Both the position numbers and the translations under genes were made by a program. From positions 1-11,701 of the forward strand of contig JAFADT010000656.1 of assembly GCA_023424585.1 (NCBI GenBank): 11,701 bases of DNA. Direction: 5' to 3'. Numbering within the stretch: position 1 is the first letter of the stretch; every line of letters starts with the position of its first letter. Of the stretch, positions 1 through 6,371 are shown piece after piece. The notes under the pieces were generated by a model. The model was not told the DNA's origin, made no database searches, and was given only the letters and a program-made list of their open reading frames with translations. The stretch is from Pseudomonadota bacterium. Its GTDB lineage: Bacteria; Myxococcota; Myxococcia; Myxococcales; Myxococcaceae.

Positions 1-48
1 GCCCCGGGCCAGCGACTCCAGCGGATCCACCGGCTTGGGCGTGCTCAT
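1..48 (-). CDS. 5' end of a leftward gene of unknown product (partial)
   Basis: Only the first 16 codons lie in the window, reading MSTPKPVDPLESLARG from the ATG whose complement is at 46-48. The start is well supported: the transcribed strand has GGAGG seven bases before the ATG (complement at 56-60), the strongest ribosome binding site in this part of the window. The visible peptide is polar, with no signal sequence, and is too short to assign to a family. The gene is divergent from the histidine kinase, so 49-444 probably holds promoters for both. A longer leftward reading frame across this start (45-359) has poor codon character and lacks such a site. Confidence 0.6.
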   Translation of the reverse strand, partial: MSTPKPVDPLESLARG

Positions 49-444
49 GACCGGACCTCCGCCGCCATGCTCCGTAGCTGGGACCCGGGCCTGGAGGGCA
101 GCCGCCCCGTCGCCAGCACGTCATCGCCCTGTCCACTGGTGCTGCGTTCCGCGAATGCCATGGCCTGCTGCCTCCCGTGTGCTTGGAGGGCAGTCTCCCC
201 CAGGTCCCTGACGGGGCCCAGCGGTTCGAGAGCGCCCCTCCTGGCCGCCCGCCATGTCCCTGGGTTCAATCCCAGAGGTGGGCAACCCACCCCGTCTCCG
301 CCCGCAGGCCCCATCCATTCCGCGGCGCACGATGCGCATCTTCCCTCCACTCCGGGCACGTCCAGGGAGCAGGGGTCCAGTGAAGCTCACTCTTCCGACA
401 GCATGCGGCCTGCCTCGTCCGGGCAGGGCCTCCGGGGCGCCGGC
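49..444. other. Divergent intergenic region upstream of the histidine kinase
   Basis: This stretch of about 400 bases lies between two divergent starts. An open frame continues upstream of the kinase through it to position 67, but the encoded peptide is rich in Cys, Pro and Ser and matches no domain, so I treat it as non-coding. It contains two adjacent perfect hairpins (260-275 and 277-291). I could not identify a convincing sigma-70 or sigma-54 promoter in either direction. If the kinase starts at the alternative in-frame ATG at 403, the region shortens by 42 bases. Confidence 0.5.
260..291. repeat. Two tandem perfect hairpins in the kinase leader
   Basis: CTGGG (260-264) pairs with CCCAG (271-275) across a six-base loop TTCAAT. 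One base later GGTGGG (277-282) pairs with CCCACC (286-291) across the triloop CAA. Both stems are perfect. No T-run follows on either strand, so a classical intrinsic terminator is unlikely. The role is unknown; possibilities are leader RNA structure or a protein binding site. Confidence 0.4.
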
Positions 445-2709
445 ATGAAGCCGGTCGCGTCCACGGAAGAGTCGCTCGCGGATCTGGTGGAGGCGAGGCG
501 CGAGGACATCATCCGGCGCTGGGGCGCCCGGCTGGAGCCCCTCCCTCCGGGCATGGACGTGGAGCTCCAGGAGCGGCTGCAGGGGATGCTCAAGCAGGTG
601 GACGCCCTGGTGCTCGTCCTCCGGCAGGGCGCCGCGGAGGCGTGGTCCAGCGGGCCGGCCTGGGCCCACGCCCGGGAGATCGGGCTGCGGCGCTTCCGGG
701 CCGGCGCGCGGGTGGAGACCCTGGTGGAGGAGTACGGCCTCTTGCGCGAGGCCATCCTGGAGGTGCTGGATGCCTCCCACCGGCCGCTCGATACGGACGA
801 GCTGCGCAGGCTGTGGCGCGCGCTGGACCGCAGCCTGACGGAGGCCGTGGCCCACTACGTCCACGAGCATGAACAGGCGCTGCGCTCCCGCGAGCTGCGG
901 CTGCAGGAGATCCTCGACCACGCCCCGGCCGCCATCTACGCGAAGGACGCGGGCGGGCGGTACCTCTTCGTCAACCGCCCCTTCGAGGCCATCTCCGGCC
1001 ACCCGCGCGCGTCGGTGCTGGGGCGCTCGGACCTGGAGCTGTTCCCCCGGGAGGCGGCGGAGCGCTTCCGCTACAACGACCGCCGGGTGCTGTCGTCGCG
1101 GCGGCCGCTCGTCTTCGACGAGGAGGTGCTCCAGCCCGACGGGGCGCACCTCTACCACACGATGAAGTTCCCCCTGCCCGGCGTGGAGGGCGAGTCGTGG
1201 GCCCTCTGCGGCGTGTCCACGGACATCACCACCACGCGCACCCTGCGCGAGGAGCGCGACGAGGCCCGTGAGCAGCTCCAACGCGTGCTCACCCAGCTGC
1301 CGGTGGTGCTGTGGGCCTTCGACACGCAGGGCGTGTTCACCCTCTTCGAGGGCGAGGGCGTGACGTCCACGACCGTGTCCTCCCGGATGATGCAGGGGCG
1401 CTCCATCTTCGAGGTGTTCCAGGACCGGCGGGACGTGCTGGAGGTCGTCCTGCGCGCGCTGGCCGGGGAGCGGCTGTCCACCGAGCTCTACCTCATGGGC
1501 GTCTGGATCGAGGTCCGCCTCCTGCCGGTGGTCGGCGCGGACGGACGGGTGGTGAGCGTGTCGGGCGTGTCGCTGGACATCACCGAGCGGCGCCGGGCGG
1601 AGCAGGAGCTGCGCGCGTCGGAGACCCGCTACCGGCTGGCCACCCTGGCCACCCGCGACATCATCTGGGACTGGGACCTGGTGACGGGGGAGATCCACTG
1701 GAGCGAGCTGGCGCCGCGCCTCCTCCGGCTGGACACGTCCCAGGGGCTGCCCGTCATGGACATGGCCTGGTGGTCGGCCCACCTGCACCCCGACGAGCGC
1801 GAGCGGGTGACGCGGGAGCTGCAGGAGGCGCTCGACAGCGACGAGGGGCACTGGGTGGCCGCGTACCGGCTGCGGCGGGGCGACGGGACGTGGGCCTTCG
1901 TCGAGGACCGGGGCCGCGTGGTGAAGGACCTCCAGGGCCACCCGGTGCGCATGGTGGGCGCCATGCAGGACGTCACCGACCGGCACGAGGCGGAGGCGGA
2001 GGCGAGGCGCCGCGCGGAGTTCGAGCAGCTGCTCATCGGCATCGTCGGCCACGACCTGCGCAACCCCATCTCCGCCATCACCATGGCCGCCACGTCGCTC
2101 TCCAGGCGCGAGGACGCCGACCCGCGCGACCAGAAGGCCGTGGCCCGCATCCTCTCCAGCGCCGAGCGCGCGCACCGCATGCTGCGCGACGTGCTGGACT
2201 TCACCCAGGCCCGGCTGGGCGGCGGCATCCCCATGGACCCGCGCGAGGTGGACCTCCTGGACCTGGTGCGCCAGGTGGTGGACGAGGTGCAGCAGGCCCA
2301 CCCGGACCGGCGCCTGGAGGTGGATGGACAGGGGGAGGCCCGGCTGCGCTGCGACCCGGACCGGCTGGCGCAGGTCATCACCAACCTGGTGAACAACGCG
2401 CTCGCCTATGGAGACGCCTTCTGCCCGGTGCGCGTGCGCCTGCGCGCCCACCGGGACTCGGTGACGCTCGCGGTGAGGAACCGGGGGCGCCCCATTCCGC
2501 CGGAGCTGATGCCGCACCTGTTCGAGCCCCTCAAGCGGGTGAAGGCCCACGACACCCACCGCAACCACACCCACGGCCTGGGGCTGGGGCTGTTCATCGT
2601 GAAGCACATCGTGGATGCGCATGCCGGGCGGCTCCGCGTGCGCTCCACCCCCCTGGAGGGCACCACCTTCCTCGTGCGGCTGCCGCGCCGGCCGCCTGCT
2701 GGGAGGTGA
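445..2709 (+). CDS. Cytosolic hybrid-sensor histidine kinase: RsbRD-like domain, three PAS domains, HisKA, HATPase
   Basis: From the ATG at 445 the product is 754 residues. Residues about 10-145 form a helical domain resembling the RsbRD N-terminal sensor domain, beginning LADLVEARREDIIRRW. Three PAS domains follow at about 153-265 (IYAKDAGGRYLFVNRPF), 279-385 and 394-510. Each ends in a PAC-like tail such as VSLDITERRRAEQEL, where helical linkers start. The H-box reads GIVGHDLRNPIS, with phospho-acceptor His at about 536. The N-box NLVNNALAYG lies near 646-655 and the glycine-rich G2 box HGLGLGLF near 711-718. The G1 box reads VRNRGRPIP, with Asn where Asp is usual. There is no transmembrane segment or receiver domain, so it should sense a cytoplasmic signal and pass phosphate to an unlinked regulator. 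ATG 403 is an alternative start (768 residues); neither start has a strong ribosome binding site. Confidence 0.88.
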   Translation: MKPVASTEESLADLVEARREDIIRRWGARLEPLPPGMDVELQERLQGMLKQVDALVLVLRQGAAEAWSSGPAWAHAREIGLRRFRAGARVETLVEEYGLLREAILEVLDASHRPLDTDELRRLWRALDRSLTEAVAHYVHEHEQALRSRELRLQEILDHAPAAIYAKDAGGRYLFVNRPFEAISGHPRASVLGRSDLELFPREAAERFRYNDRRVLSSRRPLVFDEEVLQPDGAHLYHTMKFPLPGVEGESWALCGVSTDITTTRTLREERDEAREQLQRVLTQLPVVLWAFDTQGVFTLFEGEGVTSTTVSSRMMQGRSIFEVFQDRRDVLEVVLRALAGERLSTELYLMGVWIEVRLLPVVGADGRVVSVSGVSLDITERRRAEQELRASETRYRLATLATRDIIWDWDLVTGEIHWSELAPRLLRLDTSQGLPVMDMAWWSAHLHPDERERVTRELQEALDSDEGHWVAAYRLRRGDGTWAFVEDRGRVVKDLQGHPVRMVGAMQDVTDRHEAEAEARRRAEFEQLLIGIVGHDLRNPISAITMAATSLSRREDADPRDQKAVARILSSAERAHRMLRDVLDFTQARLGGGIPMDPREVDLLDLVRQVVDEVQQAHPDRRLEVDGQGEARLRCDPDRLAQVITNLVNNALAYGDAFCPVRVRLRAHRDSVTLAVRNRGRPIPPELMPHLFEPLKRVKAHDTHRNHTHGLGLGLFIVKHIVDAHAGRLRVRSTPLEGTTFLVRLPRRPPAGR

Positions 2710-2771
2710 AGTGCCGCCGCCCGAGGCGCGCTTGCCCTGGCGGGACGGCCCGGGTAGCAAAGGGGCTCCGG

Positions 2772-2796
2772 CGGCGGGCGGGCCCCGCCCTTGCCG
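2772..2796 (+). terminator. GC-rich inverted repeat after the histidine kinase, possible terminator
   Basis: GGGCGGG (2776-2782) and CCCGCCC (2784-2790) are perfect complements separated by one base. An outer CGGC/GCCG pair at 2772-2775 and 2793-2796 extends the stem past a two-base TT bulge. The repeat lies 62 bases beyond the kinase stop and just before the ribosome binding site of the next gene. There is no U-tract, so termination is only a possibility. It could also limit translation of the downstream gene. Confidence 0.3.
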
Positions 2797-2817
2797 GACG
2801 GAGAGCGGAGCGGCGCC

Positions 2818-3630
2818 ATGAACAAGAAGTGGATCCTCGGGCTGGGGCTGGGTGTCGGCGGGCTGGCGCTGGTGGGCGGCGGCCTGGTCGCGACGGGGTA
2901 CTGGGCGGACCGCGCCATGGGCGGTGGCGTGGAGGCGCTGATGAACACCCAGGAGCGCGCCCAGAAGGTCATGGAGCTCAACGCCCGCTACCCCTTCCAG
3001 CCGCCGCCAGCGGGCAAGGTGCTGCCGCTGGACGAGGCGCGGCTGGAGGCCTACCTCGCGGCGCGCGAGGCGACCCTGCCCGCCTACCAGGTGATGCAGC
3101 GGGAGAGCCTGGAGTACGTCCAGGCGCACGGCGGGGAGCTCAGCACCGGAAGCCGCCGCGCGATGCTGAAGGCCGCCGGCGCCTCCCTGCGCATGGCGGG
3201 CAAGGCCCAGTCCGTCCTCCTCCAGAACCTGGAGGCGCAGCGCATGTCGCCCGTGGAGTTCCGCCGCCTCACCGCCGTGGTCTACCCCCCGCCCGAGGCC
3301 GCGCCGGACGCGGGCGTGGCGATGGCGTCCCAGGTGTCGGATCCAACGAACCTCGCGCAGCTGGAGGCGCAACTCGCCGCCATCGCGCCGCAGCTGGAGG
3401 ACCCGAAGCTCACCGAGGCGGAGCGGCTGCAGCTGGAGCAGCGCCGCGCCGGGCTGCGCAAGTACATCACCCAGCTGGAGCTGGCCTCGGGCAAGGACGT
3501 GAAGGACGCCAACGCGGCCCTCCTGAAGAAGCACGCGGAGCGCATCGCGAAGGCGGCGAACCCCACGTTCGACGACCTGCTCATCCGGCCCCTGGAGCCC
3601 GCCGGCACCGCGGGCCTGCCCACGCCCTGA
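2818..3630 (+). CDS. Membrane-anchored coiled-coil protein of unknown function
   Basis: This is a 270-residue protein of no family I can name. The start at 2818 is chosen because GGAG lies seven bases upstream and because it places a clean signal anchor at the N-terminus: MNKKW followed by a glycine-rich hydrophobic stretch at about residues 6-27. The rest should be outside the inner membrane. Residues 38-150 are mostly helical and basic-acidic. They include the stretch QRMSPVEFRRLTAVVY (141-156), reminiscent of helical envelope proteins in myxobacteria. A Pro/Ala-rich hinge follows, and residues about 176-245 are heptad-like, rich in Leu, Glu, Gln and Lys, and probably form a coiled coil. 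It has no cysteine and no visible catalytic motif. It lies 108 bases after the kinase; co-transcription is possible but unsupported, because a GC-rich inverted repeat intervenes. A TTG start at 2791 would add nine residues and is less likely. Confidence 0.75.
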   Translation: MNKKWILGLGLGVGGLALVGGGLVATGYWADRAMGGGVEALMNTQERAQKVMELNARYPFQPPPAGKVLPLDEARLEAYLAAREATLPAYQVMQRESLEYVQAHGGELSTGSRRAMLKAAGASLRMAGKAQSVLLQNLEAQRMSPVEFRRLTAVVYPPPEAAPDAGVAMASQVSDPTNLAQLEAQLAAIAPQLEDPKLTEAERLQLEQRRAGLRKYITQLELASGKDVKDANAALLKKHAERIAKAANPTFDDLLIRPLEPAGTAGLPTP

Positions 3631-3652
3631 GCGTCAGGCCTCCACCTGACGC
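3631..3652. terminator. Inverted repeat between convergent genes, probable bidirectional terminator
   Basis: GCGTCAGG (3631-3638) and CCTGACGC (3645-3652) form a perfect 8-bp stem with a six-base loop. The repeat starts one base after the stop codon of the upstream gene and covers the last codons and stop of terC on the other strand. Its position between two convergent genes suggests a shared terminator. There is no T-run on either side, so the mechanism may differ from a classical intrinsic terminator. Confidence 0.5.
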
Positions 3653-4583
3653 GCGGAGCGCCGGTGGGCGAGGCTCGCGCCCACCGCCCCGCCAATCAGC
3701 ACCACGATGATGGCCACGGAGAGCAGCGGCGGGATGTGCACCCACGCCTCCGCCACCATCTTCACGCCCGCGAACGCCAGCACCCCGGCCAGCCCGTAGT
3801 GCAGGTACTTCAGCTGCCCCACCGCCCCGGAGATGACCAGGTAGAGCGCGCGCAGCCCCAGGATGGCGAAGGCGTTGGAGCTGTAGAGGATGAACGTGTC
3901 GGTGGTGACGGAGAACGCCGCCGGCACCGAGTCCACCGCGAACAGGATGTCCGTCACCTCCAGGCCCACGAGCGCCACCAGGAGCGGCGTGGCGAACCGG
4001 TGGCCCTCGTGCTTCACCACGAAGCGCGGCCCCTCCACCCGGTCCGTCACCGGCAGCCGCTTCGACAGCCACCCCACGACGCGGTTGTCCTCCTGCTTCG
4101 ACGGGTCCTCGCGCAGCACGCGCCACGCCGTGACGAGCAGGATGGCGCCGAAGACGTAGGACACCCAGCCCCAGCGCTGTAGCGCCGCCGCGCCCACGAA
4201 GATGAACAGGGCCCGGAACACCAGCGCGCCGAAGATGCCCAGGAAGAGCACCTCGTGCTGGTAGCGCTGGGGCACGTTCAGGCTGCGGAAGATGACGAGG
4301 AAGACGAAGACGTTGTCCAGGCTGAGGCTCTTCTCGATGAGCCACGCCGCCAGGTACTCGTGTCCCTTCGCGCTGCCCAGCGTCACCCACACGAAGCCGC
4401 AGAAGCCCAGCCCCAAACCCACCCACCCCCGGCTCCACAAGAGCCCCCCCCCGCCAGCCCCCACCGGCGCGCCGCGCGGCGCGACTGCCCCCGCCCGCCC
4501 CGGTGCGCCAGCAGGTCCACCACCAGCAGCGCCAGGAGCAGCGCCCAGAAGACAACCCAGGCCCAGGAAGGGGTGCTTTGCAT
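3634..4583 (-). CDS. TerC/Alx-family integral membrane protein, reading frame interrupted by an indel
   Basis: TerC/Alx proteins are multi-pass inner-membrane proteins tied to metal handling; the E. coli and Bacillus members are linked to manganese export. The ATG at 4583 has GGAGG with four bases of spacing and opens the first transmembrane helix (WVVFWALLLALLVVDLLAH). That frame stops at 4383. The rest of the protein, about 260 residues, is in another frame. It holds the family hallmarks: IEKSLSLDNVFVF, LEVTDILFAVDSVPAAF and SSNAFAILGLRALYL. The frames join at a nine-C run (4444-4452); one extra G on the coding strand, or a -1 slip, would fuse them into a protein of about 316 residues. The joined region carries about nine extra Gly-rich residues relative to the family, as I recall it. 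Explanations are a sequencing error, a real mutation, phase variation or frameshifting. A GTG start at 4464 would give 276 residues but lose the first helix. Confidence 0.82.
4411..4430 (-). other. G-quadruplex motif in the terC coding strand
   Basis: On the terC coding strand this segment has guanine runs of 5, 3, 3 and 4 separated by loops of 1, 1 and 3 bases; a further GGG at 4406-4408 follows after two bases. Such short loops favour a very stable quadruplex. It begins 13 bases downstream of the nine-G run, in the sense of terC transcription. Confidence 0.55.
4444..4452. repeat. Nine-C homopolymer at the terC frame break
   Basis: Nine consecutive C on the given strand (nine G in the terC mRNA). 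The 5' terC frame enters the run as GCG GGG GGG GGC, and the family-conserved 3' frame leaves it as GGG CTC TTG TGG. Ten G, or seven, would keep one frame. This is the longest homopolymer I noticed in the window. Confidence 0.8.
4468..4483. repeat. Perfect 16-nt GC palindrome within terC
   Basis: CGCGCCGCGCGGCGCG is its own reverse complement. It lies 15 bases upstream, in the terC sense, of the nine-G run, within codons for the Arg/Ala-rich loop after the first helix. Alternating CG steps are frequent in such high-GC DNA, so chance occurrence is possible. Confidence 0.5.
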
Positions 4584-4780
4584 GACCCCTCCAACCTAGC
4601 CATCCCCCCGGCTTCCGCTCGAGGAAAGGGTTCGCGCGGAGTCAAATCCTACCCATATCCCCCGTCACAGCAGGCCCCTTCGGGGAAGCGGGCGAGCGTT
4701 GTCCTCCTCCCCACTCAGGATGTGATACTTCCCTGGAAGCCCAGGAACCTCACGATTTTCAACACTCCAAAGGCGGTGCG
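4584..4780. promoter_or_regulatory. Divergent promoter region between terC and the ArsC-like gene
   Basis: These 197 bases separate two divergent starts and include less GC-rich patches than the flanks (around 4640-4660 and 4720-4770), as expected for promoters. Rightward, TTGTCC (4699-4704) and GATACT (4724-4729) preceded by TG form an extended -10-like element, with a long 19-base spacer. Leftward, TTGACT (complement at 4640-4645) resembles a -35 box, but I see no good -10 partner. No manganese-type riboswitch is evident ahead of terC. Confidence 0.4.
4732..4745. promoter_or_regulatory. Inverted repeat at the presumed ArsC-like transcription start
   Basis: CCTGG (4732-4736) and CCAGG (4741-4745) flank AAGC. 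The flanking TT and AA bases extend the symmetry with one bulged base. It lies just beyond the -10-like element and so could be an operator or a leader hairpin for the ArsC-like gene. Confidence 0.25.
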
Positions 4781-5188
4781 ATGAACACGGTCATCTTCGC
4801 TTGTACGCACAACGCGGGTCGCTCGCAGATCGCGGCGGCTTTCTTCAACCTGCTGGCGGACCCGGCGAAGGCGCGAGCCATCTCTGCGGGGACGCAGCCG
4901 GCCGAGCGCCTGCACCCCGAGGTGCTCGCCACCATGAAGGAGATGGGCGTGGACCTGGGCGACGCCAGGCCGCAGCGGCTGACGCCGGAGCTGGCGAAGA
5001 GCGCGCAGATCCTGGTGACGCTGGGCGGCCTGCCGGACGCGCCGGTGGTGGCGGACCAGAAGCGCGAGGACTGGCCCATGGAGGACACGGCGGGCAAGTC
5101 CGCGGCGGACGTGGAGAAGATCCGCGACACGACGGCCGCCATGGTGTCGGACTTCGTGAACCGCCATGGCTGGGAGCGCCCGCAGTAG
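4781..5188 (+). CDS. Low-molecular-weight phosphatase / arsenate reductase ArsC-like protein with a single cysteine
   Basis: This 135-residue cytosolic protein has the phosphatase loop of the LMW-PTP/ArsC superfamily at its N-terminus: Cys8-THNAG-Arg14-Ser15, following the first beta strand (NTVIFA). SAGTQPAERLHPEV (35-48) and EDWPMEDTAG (96-105) are also family-typical; Asp102 is the likely general acid. Thioredoxin-coupled ArsC enzymes use two further cysteines around position 80-90 to pass oxidation out of the active site. Here that stretch reads TLGGLPDAPVV, and Cys8 is the only cysteine in the protein. It may therefore need an external thiol, or act as a phosphatase rather than an arsenate reductase. 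There is no ars gene nearby to support arsenic resistance. The ATG is preceded by a weak AAAGGCGG. It appears monocistronic, with 250 bases to the next gene. Family membership is secure; the substrate is not. Confidence 0.82.
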   Translation: MNTVIFACTHNAGRSQIAAAFFNLLADPAKARAISAGTQPAERLHPEVLATMKEMGVDLGDARPQRLTPELAKSAQILVTLGGLPDAPVVADQKREDWPMEDTAGKSAADVEKIRDTTAAMVSDFVNRHGWERPQ

Positions 5189-5310
5189 GACGGGTGCGGG
5201 AGGCCGCTGCCCTTCCGGCGCGTGACCGTGGGTGTCCGGGCCCGGGCGCAGGGCGGACGGACGGGCGCGCGAGGAAGGAAGGCGAAGGCCGCGCCGCCCG
5301 GCGTCGCGGT

Positions 5311-5348
5311 GGGGGGGCTTCCGGGCGGGGTCGTTGGCGGGGGCCGGG
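5311..5348 (+). other. G-quadruplex-prone run upstream of the yfaP-like gene
   Basis: G-runs of 7, 3, 4, 5 and 3 occur at 5311-5317, 5323-5325, 5327-5330, 5339-5343 and 5346-5348. A four-tract motif with short loops can be drawn within 5311-5330. It lies about 90 bases before the yfaP-like start, in the region expected to hold the operon promoter and leader. No convincing -35/-10 pair was found in 5189-5438; a TTGAAA at 5353-5358 lacks a partner. Confidence 0.35.
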
Positions 5349-5438
5349 TGGCTTGAAAGAAGTGGGAGCTTGCCGCACGCTGTGTTTCCTCGCGGACACG
5401 CGGTTCGCGCACCCCATTCCCAGGCTCCAGGTCCCACG

Positions 5439-6341
5439 ATGCTCTCCGTCCTTCTCGCCGGGCTGCTGACGCAGACGGCGCCGCCGGTCAACGCCCGCCA
5501 GCAGGGCGTGCCCATTGGCCGGGGCGACACGGTCCCCAAGGTGGTGTTGAGCGCGCCGTCCGGCGGGTGGACGGTGGACCGGATGCTCCAGATTGAGGGC
5601 ACGGTGAGCGACCCCACGGTGGACCCCGTGGTCGTGTCCATCAACGGCGACCGCTACCTGATGCGCACGCAAGGGGGGCGCTTCAGCCGCAAGTTCCCGG
5701 CGGCCAGCGGGAAGAACGTCGTGACGGTGATGGCCACCAACAAGGGCGGCACGGCGCGCGCGCAGGCGACGAGCTACGCGCAGGTGCCCCCGGTGCCGCT
5801 CAAGGCCATCCTCACGAGCGACACGGACGGCGTCTACACGGACCTGCACATCTACGAGCCCACGGACGCGAGCAGCGAGGGCGACACGCTGAGCGTGGCG
5901 TCCATGGCGCACGTGTACTGGGCGAACACGGAGAGCCCGTCCGGCGGCACGTTCTTCCTCAACGAGCAGGGCGGCGACTTCGACCAGCCGGCGTACGGCC
6001 CGTACCTCTACATCCACCGCGCGCCGCCGAAGGGCGTGTACCTGGTGGCGACGAACTACTGGCCCAGCGGCGACAAGGCGCACACGGTGGCCACGCTCAA
6101 CCTGGCGCTCTTCGAGGGCACGCCGGGCGAGCTCCGCCGCCGCGTGCGCATCCCGCTGGCGACGCCGGGGACGACGCGGGTGCTCGCGTGGGTGAACATC
6201 CTGGGGGACGGACAGGCGGAGGTGTACGTGCCGTCCGCGGACCCCAAGCCGAAGGGGAAGGGCTGGCCCACGAACCTGGAGGAGGCGCTCAAGGAGCTCC
6301 AGAAGAGCGGTGATGGCGGCGGTGGAGACGAAGGCTACTGA
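5439..6341 (+). CDS. yfaP: YfaP-like exported DUF2135 protein
   Basis: This 300-residue protein begins with a short hydrophobic signal (MLSVLLAGLLTQTA), so it is probably periplasmic. Residues about 33-115 look like an Ig-like beta sandwich (VVLSAPSGGWTVDRMLQIEG to NVVTVMATNKGG). Residues about 123-265 match the DUF2135/YfaP type: a hydrophobic strand with acidic turn (ILTSDTDGVYTDLHIYEPTD), then a Gly/Asp/Tyr-rich core (FDQPAYGPYLYIHRAPPKG, YLVATNYWPSG). The C-terminus is Lys/Glu helical with a Gly-Asp tail. It has no cysteine. The family has no established function; members occur with macroglobulin genes, as here. The ATG at 5439 is preferred because it starts the signal sequence, although its ribosome binding site is weak; the same frame stays open to 5232 without credible coding character. 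It is first in the operon, 30 bases before the yfaT-like gene. The symbol is assigned by family and context. Confidence 0.8.
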   Translation: MLSVLLAGLLTQTAPPVNARQQGVPIGRGDTVPKVVLSAPSGGWTVDRMLQIEGTVSDPTVDPVVVSINGDRYLMRTQGGRFSRKFPAASGKNVVTVMATNKGGTARAQATSYAQVPPVPLKAILTSDTDGVYTDLHIYEPTDASSEGDTLSVASMAHVYWANTESPSGGTFFLNEQGGDFDQPAYGPYLYIHRAPPKGVYLVATNYWPSGDKAHTVATLNLALFEGTPGELRRRVRIPLATPGTTRVLAWVNILGDGQAEVYVPSADPKPKGKGWPTNLEEALKELQKSGDGGGGDEGY

Positions 6342-6344
6342 AGC

Positions 6345-6361
6345 GGCCGGAGCTCCCGGCC
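6345..6361 (+). repeat. Hairpin between yfaP-like and yfaT-like genes
   Basis: GGCCGG (6345-6350) pairs with CCGGCC (6356-6361) across AGCTC. It occupies most of the 30-base gap, where the ribosome binding site of the next gene would lie, and could lower expression of the downstream genes or mark an mRNA processing point. Confidence 0.3.
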
Positions 6362-6371
6362 CGGCCCCGCC

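Noticed and set aside
211..291. Possible tRNA gene on the + strand, suggested by GGTTCAATCC and a D-arm-like segment.
   Set aside because: The T-loop would have six bases, and neither the anticodon stem nor the acceptor stem can pair, so it is not a functional tRNA.
67..444. N-terminal extension of the histidine kinase up to position 67.
   Set aside because: The peptide is Cys/Pro/Ser-rich, matches no domain, and lacks the G/C-biased codon pattern; the RsbRD-like domain begins just after 445.
121..3534. Very long leftward open frame of 1137 codons opposite the kinase.
   Set aside because: It is a shadow of high-GC codon bias: rich in His, Arg, Leu, Gly and Pro, with no domain, and antisense to two well supported genes.
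1311..3710. Long rightward frame of 799 codons overlapping the kinase and the next gene.
   Set aside because: It is dominated by Gly, Ala, Arg and Pro and passes through two genuine genes in another frame.
4584..4640. Manganese (yybP-ykoY type) riboswitch ahead of terC.
   Set aside because: The leader is short and I could not see the conserved loop sequences of that riboswitch.
3581..4645. Third leftward frame of 354 codons across terC.
   Set aside because: Gly/Arg-rich shadow; the TerC motifs are in the other two leftward frames.
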